Positions 10,977-21,203 of a DNA stretch of 64,000 bases are shown one piece after another. The DNA is from Daedaleopsis sinensis. Its lineage: Eukaryota > Basidiomycota > Agaricomycetes > Polyporales > Polyporaceae. The notes under the pieces were generated by a model. The model was not told the origin of the DNA. It ran no database searches and worked only from the letters and a program-made list of their open reading frames with translations. Within the stretch, counting starts at the first letter, position 1. Each line of letters begins with the position of its first letter. Position numbers and translations under genes: made by a program. The stretch spans positions 2,232,001 to 2,296,000 of the forward strand of contig CM066301.1 of assembly GCA_033807695.1 (NCBI GenBank). Direction: 5' to 3'.

Positions 10977-12964
10977 CTATGACGCAGGGCCGGTCGCAGG
11001 ACTTTGTGCGGTGCCATCGGGGCCAGTGCCGCCCGACTCGTCTTCGGACGTGACCAGCTCGCGCCGGGGTGGAACTGGCAGTGGAACATCACTAGCCCTA
11101 GCACCCGCGTCCGGGTCCACTGGGCTCGTACTAGTCGCAGCTGGAGGGGAGGCCGATAACGCGGTTACAACTTCTCGCGCTGGCGACGGGGCGAGTCCAA
11201 GTCGGTCTCGCGAGGGGGAAGAGGGGGCGGAGGAGTTTGAACCTAGTCGATCGGGACCACTAGCACTACCAGCACCGACGACATCGACATCGACGATGAC
11301 ATCGCTGCGCGCTTCCGCTTGAGAACTGACCGCGGTGGGAGCCTCAGCCTGAGCCATCACGCGCACGGTGGAGCCAATGCCAGTGCCAGTGCCAGTGCTT
11401 CGCGGAGGCAGCGCCCACCAGCTGGGGTCGCGCTCAGCGAGCGCGCGGGTGCGGACGAGCTGGAGCGCGGTGTTGTTGAACGCTGCAGGGTACGCGGCGC
11501 AAGGCTGCAGCGGGCGGCTCGTCAGGTAGGGTGCTGTGTGTGTGTGTGCACGTGCGAAGGTGTTGTCAACGCGATTGAATGGCGCGTGTGCGATAGGGCA
11601 GACAAGGGCGGAGGGCAGAGGCATGGCGTCCCCGTGCGGAACGAAGGGCGAAGCGAGGAGCGAGGAGCCGGGGACGGGGACGGGGACGAGAATGGGCACG
11701 GGGATGGGGATGGGGATGGGGACCGGGACGAGGAAGGGGACCGGGACAGGGCGAGGACGGGGCGTGCACGATGCATTGATGGGTGGGTCGGTTGCATTCG
11801 ACGCGATGCAGGGTCGGCGCGCCGTGTACAGGCAGTCGCGAGCAAGCAAGCGAGCAGGAGGGCATGGGCATGAGACGGGGAGCGCGTCCCGAGGGGGAAA
11901 TGAAGTGTACGTACCAAGGCGCGCGACACAGGGATGGTCTGCTGCCAGTTTGCGCGATGGGATACTGGTTTCGCGGGGGAGGAAGATACAAGGTTAGTAC
12001 ACAGCGACGGATGCGAATACAGAAGCAGACGGGAGAAGAGGCGGAATAATAATGATCAGAGATGCCGTGGTGCACGGCCTTGCGCGCCAGCGTGAGTGTG
12101 GTAGGAGATACGTGCAGCAGGACGCGCGCATGTCTCGGTACGGGCGACGGAAATGGGGATGAGTAGCCGGCAGACCACAGAACGCACGTACCTTTCGGCA
12201 TACTCGCTCAGACGATTGGCGATAAGGAGGATATTTGACAGACGCTCCAAAGACCAGTTCTCGCGGAAGAGATTCTCGTAAAGATGGAGGTCGCAATGTG
12301 GCATGAAGACGATCGTGGGCGTTTCGAGCGCATGCCTTGCCACCTAGAGAGACGCATGAGCGGAACGGGACGCAAACGGAGACGCGATCGGGTGGCGAGC
12401 GCGAGAGCGAGCGGAGGAAACGTACGCGGTTCTCGGTGAATGGAACCAGCCCGCGCTGCGCAAGAAGGTGGATGTCCTGCTCCGTGAATACGGGATCGAA
12501 GGCGGACACTTTCGTGCGGTCCTGGGGCGGGTGAACACATGGTGATGGTTGACGCGTGAGTGCCTACATACATGGGAAGACGACACACTATGTGCAGATC
12601 GTCGCAGGCCGCAAGGAGGAACGCGAGCTGTGCGCGGGCATCACGCGACGAAGACGGGCTACCCAGCCCAAGGCACAGCACGTCTGGTGCGACGCCCGAG
12701 GAGGCGAAAGCCTCATCGAGCGACTCGCGCAGGCTCTCTGGTGGGGAAGGACGTCAGCGAGAAGCGACGACGAAAGATCAGAAAACTCTGAGACGGACGC
12801 TTTGTGTTGCGCAGCCAGTCGGTCTCCGCGAGTTCTTCCGATGTCTTGTCCAAGAGGACGGACGGAGATGGAGGCTCCGTCGGGGCCCTATTCTTGCGTT
12901 TCTTCCGCGTACGCGCAGGTGTGAAATGATCTTCGTAGCCAAATTGTGGTGCGGTCTCGCTCAT
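10977..12964 (-). CDS. SRR1-domain protein (Ber1/SRR1-like) with low-complexity tail
   Basis: Six exons keep frame throughout: 12964-12799, 12737-12589, 12521-12426, 12343-12192, 11964-11915 and 11533-10977, giving 389 aa. Residues about 70-200 carry the SRR1 fold: VLCLGLGSPSSSRDARAQLA, the FDPVFTEQDIHLL core, then FMPHCDLHLYENLF and NWSLERLSNILLIANRLSEY. SRR1 proteins include plant SRR1 and yeast Ber1, linked to circadian or microtubule phenotypes; the biochemical role is unsettled. The N-terminus has a basic patch (RTRKKRKNR). After AYPAAFNNTALQLVR the last exon turns into an Ala/Ser/Asp/Pro tail including a GTGTG repeat. Intron 5 (11914-11534) is unusually long for this locus and contains the GGGGAC-type microsatellite. 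Confidence 0.8.
11670..11752. repeat. GGGGAC/GGGGAT hexanucleotide microsatellite in SRR1 intron 5
   Basis: The plus strand reads as imperfect tandem GGGGAC, GGGCAC, GGGGAT and GGGACC units. It lies wholly inside the 381-nt intron of the SRR1-like gene, so it does not affect the protein. The same hexamer (CCCCGT on the plus strand) forms a perfect short array at about 49545-49577. Confidence 0.8.
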
Positions 12965-14853
12965 GATCGCTCTGGTACCTGTTGGAGAACATGTGAGTGA
13001 GCTCGTCCCTGTAATGAGAGTATTGTTTGGCTAAACCTACGACAATATCGCACTTGGACGGCGTAGTACGACTGCTGGAGAGCTGCACACCTCAACCTGG
13101 TCTTGACCTGGTCCCAAAAAACCACTCAAAGCGCTCCCGGGCCATTGCCTTGCGAATCAAACACGAACAAACACCGCCACGTGCTATCAGCTCGTGACTC
13201 CCAGCTTGTCCCATCTCTGAGTCTTTGTCAAGTTCAACCTCGAGCTCATCCGGTCCGTTTATCGCAGACCGTGCTGCCATCTATGATAGCTCTTTGCTCA
13301 TCTGACTTGGCTCTGTTCTCGTAGTAGGCTTCTTGTGGTGGACCGACTCGTGCGGGCAGATTCGGACATGCTCTCCAAGTTCAACCATTCACCGCCTGCA
13401 AGCCCCCTGGCACTGGTCCTGGAGAGCTCGGAGTAGACTCCCTCGAGAATAGCGCGGCGTACATATACGTATGTACAGTACCCGACGCGCTTCTCCCGTC
13501 GTTCGACGCGCCGAGCCCACTGCCAGGAACGACCTGGAACGACGGGGCCGGCGTCTCGACATGAAAATTTCTCGTGGTTCCATATGTACGCCCACTATTG
13601 TCCTCCTTGTTTACGTGTGCTACCCAGGACCGAGGTTCATATATACATATACGCACACAGTATCCCCGGTCATCCAAGAATTCGCCAGGGCCGTTGACGT
13701 CGACAATCGAGTGGCCAGCCCTGCCGCTGGCGTGATTTGCCACTTGCGATTTGCGATTTGCGAGATCAGAACGTCGTGAGATTGTCCTAAGCGACGCAAT
13801 CGCAATTACGAGTCCCAGAATTCAACACAACGCCATAACCATCGCAGAGCGCGCGGAGCAAGCTTGAGGCTTACACTCTCCGGAGACCGGCCAGTCGAGG
13901 CGAGGCGGCCCGTTCGAGGGTGATCCGCCCCCGAGTGCGCGCGCCGTATAAGGCATTGTCACGGCTACTAACGCATCGATGACATTGACTGCCATACACA
14001 ACGGCCGACAGAGTTTGCTCCTGCTATACGGGTTGCCGGAGACTCCCGACCGCCACGGACTTTGAATTGTTTCCGCTCCCGTTTAACCAACGCGGCCAGA
14101 GGAACAAGAAACAACATTGATTTGGGCATTGCACGGCGACATACAAGCGAGACGCGGAGGATGGATAGCCGGATCGAAAGCAGAAGTGAGTAAGTAGTGC
14201 TCGGGTACAATGGCGATGTGATCCAAACGCCGGCAGACGGGGTATGTGGTTGAATCGCAGGAGTTCAAGTGTGTGCAGTACAGTATGAATGTGATATGGA
14301 GCTTGAAGACGACGCACGAGACGAGACGGGTATAGTAAGTGCGGATAGCAATCAGACTACAAGGACGTGCCTGAATTTTGTGGTCTAATCGAAGTGAAGC
14401 AATGGACGTCGACAGGAAGCGCAGGGTTAGCCGCACGTACGAGTCGGCTCTATCCTTGCTTCAGGAATCAGGCTACATCCCAGGCTCCGACTCTGGCTCG
14501 GGAGAGGGCTCTAGGACCACATGCCAATACCCCCTGTTCGGGCTGTTGGCGCGGGACTCGATCGAGGTGTTCGCCAGCCCAGTCTCTATGAACAACGTCG
14601 AGGGCGAGGCAGGTTCGCCACGGCCGCCCGAGGCCGATCCTGCACGTCGGAAGACTAGCGTCAGCGTGTGCGGCGTTGTAATAAGATGAACGTGCATGGC
14701 ACTGCAGCTCACCGCGGGCAACGTTCGAAGGACCCGCCTCAGGCACACCATCCGGGCTTTGGCCCCGCAGGCTGCTCTGGCCACCTGCGCAAGCAAACGT
14801 CGACCAACTCAGTGCTGTCCACCCAGTACCCCTCCTAGAACGACGACGCACTG
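12965..14853. other. Gene-poor stretch upstream of the SRR1 gene
   Basis: I find no gene model that holds together. Features seen: a short TTGCGAT repeat (about 13746-13762), and several ORFs of 60-140 codons on both strands with no recognisable domain. The plus-strand ORF around 14402-14689 (MDVDRKRRVSRTYESAL...) has a slightly protein-like composition, but I cannot extend it by splicing. Confidence 0.35.
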
Positions 14854-15539
14854 CTACGAGCTCCTGCCTGCGCCCCGGCATCGTGGTCTTCGGACTGAGG
14901 GCGTTGTTGAACTTGTTCGTGCGTGGGGGCTCTGCCTAACAGACGCCGACAAACGGCGGCGCGGCGGGACCACCTCTTAGTCACAGACTCGGACCGCCGC
15001 GCGTGGATCGTGGGGGACGAGGGGGCGGCCGTACCTCGCGGCTCGGGCCGGCGGCACTCGAGATCCTCCTCGACGCAGCGCGCACACGCCGCGTCGCCCT
15101 CGTTGCGCTCGCAGGCCACCCTCGTCGACCTGCTGCCGGTGCCAGTGTCGCCGTCGATGTCGGACATGGCGTGCCAGCCAGCATGATGTGTGAGCAGCAG
15201 CAAGACATACGACGATCCGGGCACGCGACTCACCAGGCCTCGCAGGCAGTCGTGCATTGTACCCTGGTTGGGAACCCGGCGGGGCTGCCGCCGCCGGCCG
15301 GTGTCCAGCTGCTGCACTCCAGCTGCTTCTTCACGCACCGCTGGCACGCGCCCGCGCCCGCAGGCACGTCGCACCTGACTGGATGATGGGCGGGGGAGGG
15401 CAGAACGCGTGTGCAGGCGGTGGGTTGGGATTGGGGGCCGAGGACGCGTCACGACTCGTTCGGACTGCAACTGTGGCGGGCACGCACCTTTTTTGCGCCG
15501 GCAGTTCCTGCAGGCCACCCCGGAGCGAGGCGGGGCCAT
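14854..15539 (-). CDS. Twin Zn2Cys6 (Gal4-type) zinc-cluster protein A
   Basis: Four exons (15539-15488, 15378-15234, 15132-15035, 14975-14854) give 138 aa with two complete zinc binuclear clusters. Cluster 1 is CRNC-x6-C-x8-CQRC-x6-C at residues about 10-41; cluster 2 is CEAC-x6-C-x8-CARC-x6-C at about 65-96. Both have spacing 2-6-8-2-6. The linker is 23 residues and contains one extra Cys. Intron 1 cuts after CRNCRRKK in phase 1 and intron 2 splits the second Cys codon of cluster 2 (TG|C). Such clusters bind CGG triplets in fungal regulators, but there is no room for the usual middle-homology regulatory domain. The C-terminal Arg/Ser tail (exon 4) is the least certain part. An ACGCGT lies just upstream at about 15573. 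A DNA-binding role is inferred. Confidence 0.7.
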
Positions 15540-16973
15540 TGTCAATGTGGGTGTACGTGGGCGACGGGACTAGTACGCGTCTCGCAAGAGACGGCTCGCA
15601 GGGCTGAGGACGGACTCGGAGGGCGTGGGGGGTATGGGCTGGGGCAGCCGCCGCATGCTGCGGTTATATGGCGAACGGGTATGGCGAACGGCGACGGGAG
15701 AGAGGAGATCGGAGGATCCACGTGAAGTCTAAGCAACGCGTCGAGCCAGGAGGGCGGGTCAGGGCAGAGCGTCCGCACTCCTCAGAGGAAAGGAAGGGAA
15801 GCGTCCGAAACGACGGCGAGAAGCAGCAGAGCCAACGACTGATACGGAACGTCCTAATCGAGGGCGACGGCAGCGAGCGCGGTCACCTCCCACCAATCCG
15901 CGGAGAAGAGGACATCGGCCGCCCGGGCACCCCCAAATCGTTCGATGGGGATGCTCGTACGGGTGAGGCTAGGTAAGGGGGGCTGCACGTCTGCTGTATC
16001 CGGATCCAAAGGACGCCGTCCGCAGCACGGCGGTGTTTACCAGTACACACCCACCGCAATCGTCCGTGACGTGCCGAGGACGATACTTCCTCCATCGAGG
16101 AGGCCTATCGTTCTAGCCACCAGAGCACGGGCGGTGTGAAAAACGCGATGCGGGGGCGATGGAACGACAGCCCGAGCCTATGGGGTTTGGGCACAATAGG
16201 CACGGCCGCTCGAGCACAAAAACGAAGTTCCCTAATTGTGCGCCGCGTACGTACGCGCCCGTCGTGAAATCCCTGTAGTTCCATGCCTCCCGTCGCCCCA
16301 CGCAGGAGCGCTAGCCGCAGACACAGACACGCCAGGCAGGCCGGATCGCTATAGTCTAGATGTCAGACGGGACCTCGAGCGGACGACATACACTACTATG
16401 TAGCTTCGCGACACCATCCGGCCGCGATGCACGTGTCGTGTCCAGGGTCTTGCCGTGTGGTCTTGAAACGCGTCGTGCTGGTGATACTTACGTCCTAGTC
16501 TTGAGCGAGCGAACGCGCCTTGTGCCACTGCGTGCTCCGGATGTGCTAATGAGATCCGCAGATGAAGGAAGGTGGCTCGCTTGCACGGATTGCAACGCCA
16601 CCACGCCCAGAGTCGCAGAAGAGCCCATTACATCCCCCACACGGACCGCGTGCGACGACGGCAGGAGTCCAGACATGCATTCGCTCCCACCAGAGACCAA
16701 TACGAGCGCAACATCAAGGGATGCATTGCGCCGAGTCCGCGAGCGCTAACGTGCGAGTCTTCCCAGAACCCCAGAACTAGCCTCAGGCGACAACGACTGA
16801 ATGAAATCTGGAAACTAAAATAATTCGAGGCCAATATGAGCATTCATTCGTTGGATGTGACGAGAACAGAAGAGCACAGTTCTGGCCCAATGCGGGCAGG
16901 CCATGGCTGATCGTTCTCAGTAAAGGGTCTTGGGAGAACATGTCAAACATAGAGTTTGTTCCCAACCGGAGGA

Positions 16974-17700
16974 TCAGTGGAACGTCAATGACAATATTAT
17001 TGATGATCGATTTGGTCGGCGCAGCGACTCACCCGTCCGTCTACCGCCGAGCCGGCTTTCGAGGGAAGGGACAGCTTGCGGCGCAGGCGGAGTCGCAGAG
17101 GACTGGCCCACTGCGTCCGGCCCTGAGGGGGTGGCGATAGCTTGAAATCTCGACATGTCCCGCTTGCGGGGAAGCAGAGAAGGTCGCGCTGATGCGCCGA
17201 GCGTCAGAGGTAACCAACGAACGGATGACGTCCGGTGAGAGCGCGTACCGCGAGAAGCGAGCCTGGGGGGGCGCGCCCCAGCCGGCGGACGCCCGGTGCG
17301 TGTAAGGCCCAGCGTTCTCCCCCCACCCCTTCCGGTATGGAGCAAAGACACGTTCTCGAAATCCACCGAGGAACAGGAACCACGCACGGCACGCGTCGGC
17401 AGCGCTCCCTCAGAACAGGCAACGCGATACCTACGCGAGCCGTGCTAGCCATGCCCGCGAGTGCCACGGACCGTCCTCGTCGGGAGCCCAAGGAAGCGCC
17501 TCCGCGGGACGTACCTTCGGACCTTCGGTTCTGGGGAAGCTCGAGCCCCCGTTGACGACGGTGCCCGTCCACGCCCCATCGGCGATCGCCTTCATCTCGC
17601 CTTTCATCTGTCTTTTCATAGCGCGACAGGCTCCCAGCAGCCTATAGAGTGTGCCCTCCGGGGCGCGGCGCGCGATGGACGAGTCCATCTGTGTTGCCAT
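16974..17700 (-). CDS. Weak two-exon gene model, unknown protein
   Basis: Exons 17700-17515 and 17408-16974 join in frame through a 106-nt intron (donor GTACGT, acceptor TTCTGAG) to give 206 aa. The first exon has a helical, protein-like look (MATQMDSSIARRAPEGTLYR, then GACRAMKRQMKGEMKAIA). The second is basic and Ser/Pro/Arg-rich. No family is recognised and the acceptor is poor. This may be a chance ORF in GC-rich DNA. Confidence 0.22.
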
Positions 17701-17841
17701 CTATGAAGCTTCTCGCGCGGAGAGAAATGAATGGCTGGGACGTCGTCTGCAGTGCGGCCGGCCCACCGTGATCGATATCGGCCGTTAATATAGCTATAAG
17801 CAACAGTGCGAGTGCACGGGCGGACGCGGCGGAGGACTCGG

Positions 17842-17992
17842 AGGCAGGGCGGTCCTGGGTGTGATGCGTGAGTGCGAGTGCGAGTGCGGGGGCTGGGCGA
17901 GTGCCGGCGGGGAAGGCAGGGCGGTCCTGAGTGTGGAGCGTGAGTGCGGGTGCGGGTGCGGGTGCGGGTGCGAGTGCTGGGCGAGTTCCGAC
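17842..17992. repeat. Imperfect tandem duplication with internal GTGCGG microsatellite
   Basis: Two copies of a unit beginning AGGCAGGGCGGTCCTG and ending CTGGGCGAGT follow each other (from 17842 and from 17914). The copies differ mainly in the number of GTGCGA/GTGCGG hexamers, two to three in the first copy and five in the second. On the minus strand they would read as repeated PAPAPA and HTQDRPA segments, but no gene is supported. Confidence 0.75.
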
Positions 17993-19992
17993 GTCCAAGA
18001 TGTCGCCAGATGTCGCCGTACGCGCGCCGTGTGGGATAGCGGGAGCGTAAGTGCGTGCCTCCACATGCAGCATGTCGTAGCGACACGAGGCTGCTAGTGG
18101 ACGTCGCAGAGGACTGCTCGTTCTTCCAACTCAGGCTCCGGGTGGACGCCAGTGTCGTCATCAGGAAGGCATCGCTGTGGACGAGTCCAGAGGGCGCACT
18201 ATGAGAGTGGTAGTCGGGAATCAGCGCGTGTCTGTCCGTCAGTAAACCTACCGCACTACGAACGCGAACGCGAACGCACGAATCGCATCGGACACGCTCC
18301 AGCTGCACTGGCTGCTCGCCGATGCCCGATTACCACCAGAGCATGATCCTGACTGGAGCCGGACGGCCTTCCGCGGTTCCTTCGCCCGATCGCCCGTGCG
18401 GGTATATCAGGCTGCTGCTGGCAGTTCCGCCAGCCCTTCGTTTCGTGTTCATCATCGAATTTTCATCTCGCGTGGCAGAAATAACAGGCCCGCAGCGGTC
18501 TTCCGACGACCTCCACTGGCGGCGTGTCCCGCCGTCGCCTCGCGGCCCCTCTGCACGCGCACTACACTTGATGAACTACCGTCGAAGGCTCGGGTTCAGT
18601 CAGCGCGCGAATGTCCGAAGTGTGCGAGCCCGGGACGGGGCGGGGGGGAGCACATACCGCACGCAGCAACCGCCGCACACCGGCGATTATCGCGCTGGTG
18701 CATGCGACGGCACGCTGCGGGGCTACGGCGGGCGCACCTGCGGGTTCTAACTTCTCTGTGACGGCGAACCGGGAGGGCCTCCAACCTTGAGCTTGTGCGG
18801 AGGCGGAGGGTGGATGGGAGAAGACGAACCGTGTCCGCACTTACGTTTCCATTGGGAACCTGGGTCGGCTAGGCTGACCATCAGGTACGGACGAGTCTGC
18901 CCCACCCCTTGGCGCCCGCTCTTCAAGTTCTGCTGATAGATAGCGATCCCGGCCCGGCCTCTCCAGTCACTTCCTCCGAGACGTCGAAGCCCGACCTTCC
19001 TCCACCCCAGCAGCCTCGGGCTTGCGCTCGACTTTCCTGCTGCTCTGAGCTCGAGCACTGTGCCGGGCTTGTCGAAATATCCACATGTTCGCAGAGCAGC
19101 AGATGCAGATGCACACCAGCACACCAGCACACCCACCTGGAGCGCGGAGCGGCGGGCGTTCTGCCTCTCGGAGGACGGTGCGCCCACACGAGACAACAAT
19201 AGCGATGCCTTTGTTCTCAATGCAGTCCTCTAAGACAACCTCGCCTTACTTTACGTGTCCCGTCGCGAACTCCAGCTGCTCGCCCCCCCTCCCAGCCGAT
19301 GCACCTTAGATGCGGTCTCCCACACTCCCCTCGCATCATCGGCAGACACCCTCTCGAGTCTCGAGTCTCGAGCGTCGAGTGATTCGTGAAGCGTGCAGCC
19401 CCCGCTCGCCAAGCACTGCAGCCCTCCGCGTCCGCGTCCGAGTCGTACATAACCACACCCGCCCCCCGCAGACACAAAGGGCTCCACAGGGCCGATCGAG
19501 CTGCACCGCACGGGCCCCGCGTCCGCCTCCGCGTCGCGGGAAGGGCCCGGGTGGCACTGGCACTGGCCCCTGGGTCACAAGCACATACGTAGGCGCAGCG
19601 CACGCACGGATCGGGTGACGTCGACGGCTGATGGGATGGATCGATGTCGAGACGTCGACTGTGCGCATCTCCCCCAGCCCAGGCATATGTCCACATACGC
19701 ACAACGCGGCCCAGCCGCACGGACTCGGGCGGAGCGAAGCTACCAACCGCCTCGGCAGGCGAGGTCGAAGTTCGAACGCGAAAAAAAACACACGCACGCA
19801 GGAGAGAGTTCGCGCTTTGTCAGCCGGGAGGGCCCCGCCGTTAATCTCCTGATCGGCGACGCATCGATCGTCGCGGACTTTATCTGCGCTCGCGCGGGTC
19901 GAGGGAAAGTCTGCGATTACAATTGACATTGACGACGGGAGGCGGCGGACGCGCACAGCGATGTTGGCGGTGGGTGTGTATGTGGGTTTGTA

Positions 19993-20044
19993 CACGATAC
20001 GATGCGATACGATACGATGGGACACGATACAATACGATACGATA
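19993..20044. repeat. GATAC pentanucleotide tandem repeat
   Basis: About ten imperfect units of (C/T)GATA with interruptions (ATGCGATAC, GGGACACGATAC). It lies in the intergenic region downstream of zinc-cluster gene C. Confidence 0.8.
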
Positions 20045-20299
20045 GTGGGGGGACCATAGAAGGACGACCGAGACGATGCCAGATATTTACTCACGACGAG
20101 GCCACCTCGCCGGCGAGGTCTGATTAGGGGGCGGGGGCGGGGACGGGGGCGGGATTAGGGCGTGTAGGTAAATACCTAAGACGCGCGCCAGCCCCGGCGT
20201 GAGCAAACGCACAGCGAGCCGTGAGAGAGAGAGAGAGGCAGGGGACGTACGGACGAGACTTCCAATTAGATGCACAACGCATGCACGCGGGGCTAGTGG

Positions 20300-21203
20300 C
20301 TAGTATTCCATGTCGTCCTCGGACGCCAGCACGACGGACCAGTACGAGCGCGGGCTGCTCGCGGCCGACGGGGGCGTCGTCGGACGGCCCGACTCGGGGA
20401 ACGCGTCGATTTGGAGCGACGGCCGGGAGGCGGGTGCTTGCGCGGGGTTAGAAGGCGCTGCAGGGCGACGGAGATGGGGTGCGAAGCGGGGTTGGCGCAG
20501 GGATCTCCGACCGACGGTGGACGACTCACGAGCGTGCCCCCGCTGGCCTCGCTGCGCCGGGGGTGGGGGGTGCGACGGGCCGGCGACCGCCTGGGCCCGC
20601 GCAGTGCTCTCGGACGACCGCGGCGCTGAGAGCCGGGGGAGCGTCGAGGAGCCGCGTCGAGACGGGGGCGAGGACCGAGGGCACGGGCGAGAGGGAGGGG
20701 GAGGGGAAGGGGCGTGCATGAGTGTCTGCTCGAGGAACGCGCGACAACGGCGGCGGGGCACTGACCTGGCTGTGGGGCGGCCCGCGAGCACGGCCGGTTG
20801 TTCCTCTCGCACTCGCGGCACGCGCCGTCCGGGACGCGCGACGGCTCGCAGCGCGACTTGGCCTTCTTGCTGTCGGACACGCCCGTGGGCCGTCGGTGAG
20901 CATACGCGACGCGTGCGCGCGATCGGACACGGACGGACGCCTACCATTCGTCGCACGCGCTGCGGCTTACGTTCCCCTCCGGCCACTGGCACGCCAGGCC
21001 CTTGGCGAGACACTTCTGGCAAGAGTCCGTCGCGGGCTCCCGCACGCACTTGACTGTGGCAGGCAGGCGTCGTCGGACACGGTGCGGCGGGGGGAGAAGG
21101 AGGACCGGGACGTACCCTTGCTTTTGGCGCAGGGGGTGCAGGACTTGCTGGTGCGGGTGTGCTTCGGCGGCTGCTCGCGCGACTTCCGGAGTATGCCCAT
21201 CAT
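20300..21203 (-). CDS. Twin Zn2Cys6 (Gal4-type) zinc-cluster protein C
   Basis: Five exons (21203-21116, 21053-20945, 20869-20766, 20625-20530, 20457-20300) give 184 aa. After a basic leader come two clusters: CTPC-x6-C-x8-CQKC-x6-C (residues about 22-53) and CDEC-x6-C-x9-CREC-x6-C (about 65-97), joined by only 11 residues. Intron 1 falls after CTPCAKSK in phase 1 (restoring Val), and intron 2 splits the second Cys codon of cluster 2 as TG|C, exactly as in genes A and D. The tail is Pro/Ser/Ala-rich and ends SYWSVVLASEDDMEY, an aromatic-acidic end that could be an activation or docking motif (inference). No coiled coil or fungal-specific TF domain is present. Exons 3-5 were placed by frame and splice signals. 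Confidence 0.75.

Larger units (their letters stand above)
15540..20299. other. 4.8-kb region between zinc-cluster genes A and C
   Basis: Mostly without supportable genes. It contains an approximately 72-80 bp imperfect tandem duplication (17842-17992), a possible decayed zinc-cluster module on the minus strand (about 18620-18880), a pentanucleotide GATAC repeat (19993-20044) and one weak two-exon ORF (16974-17700, listed separately). ORFs are numerous because of high GC, but most are Arg/Pro/Ala-rich with no domain. Confidence 0.4.
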
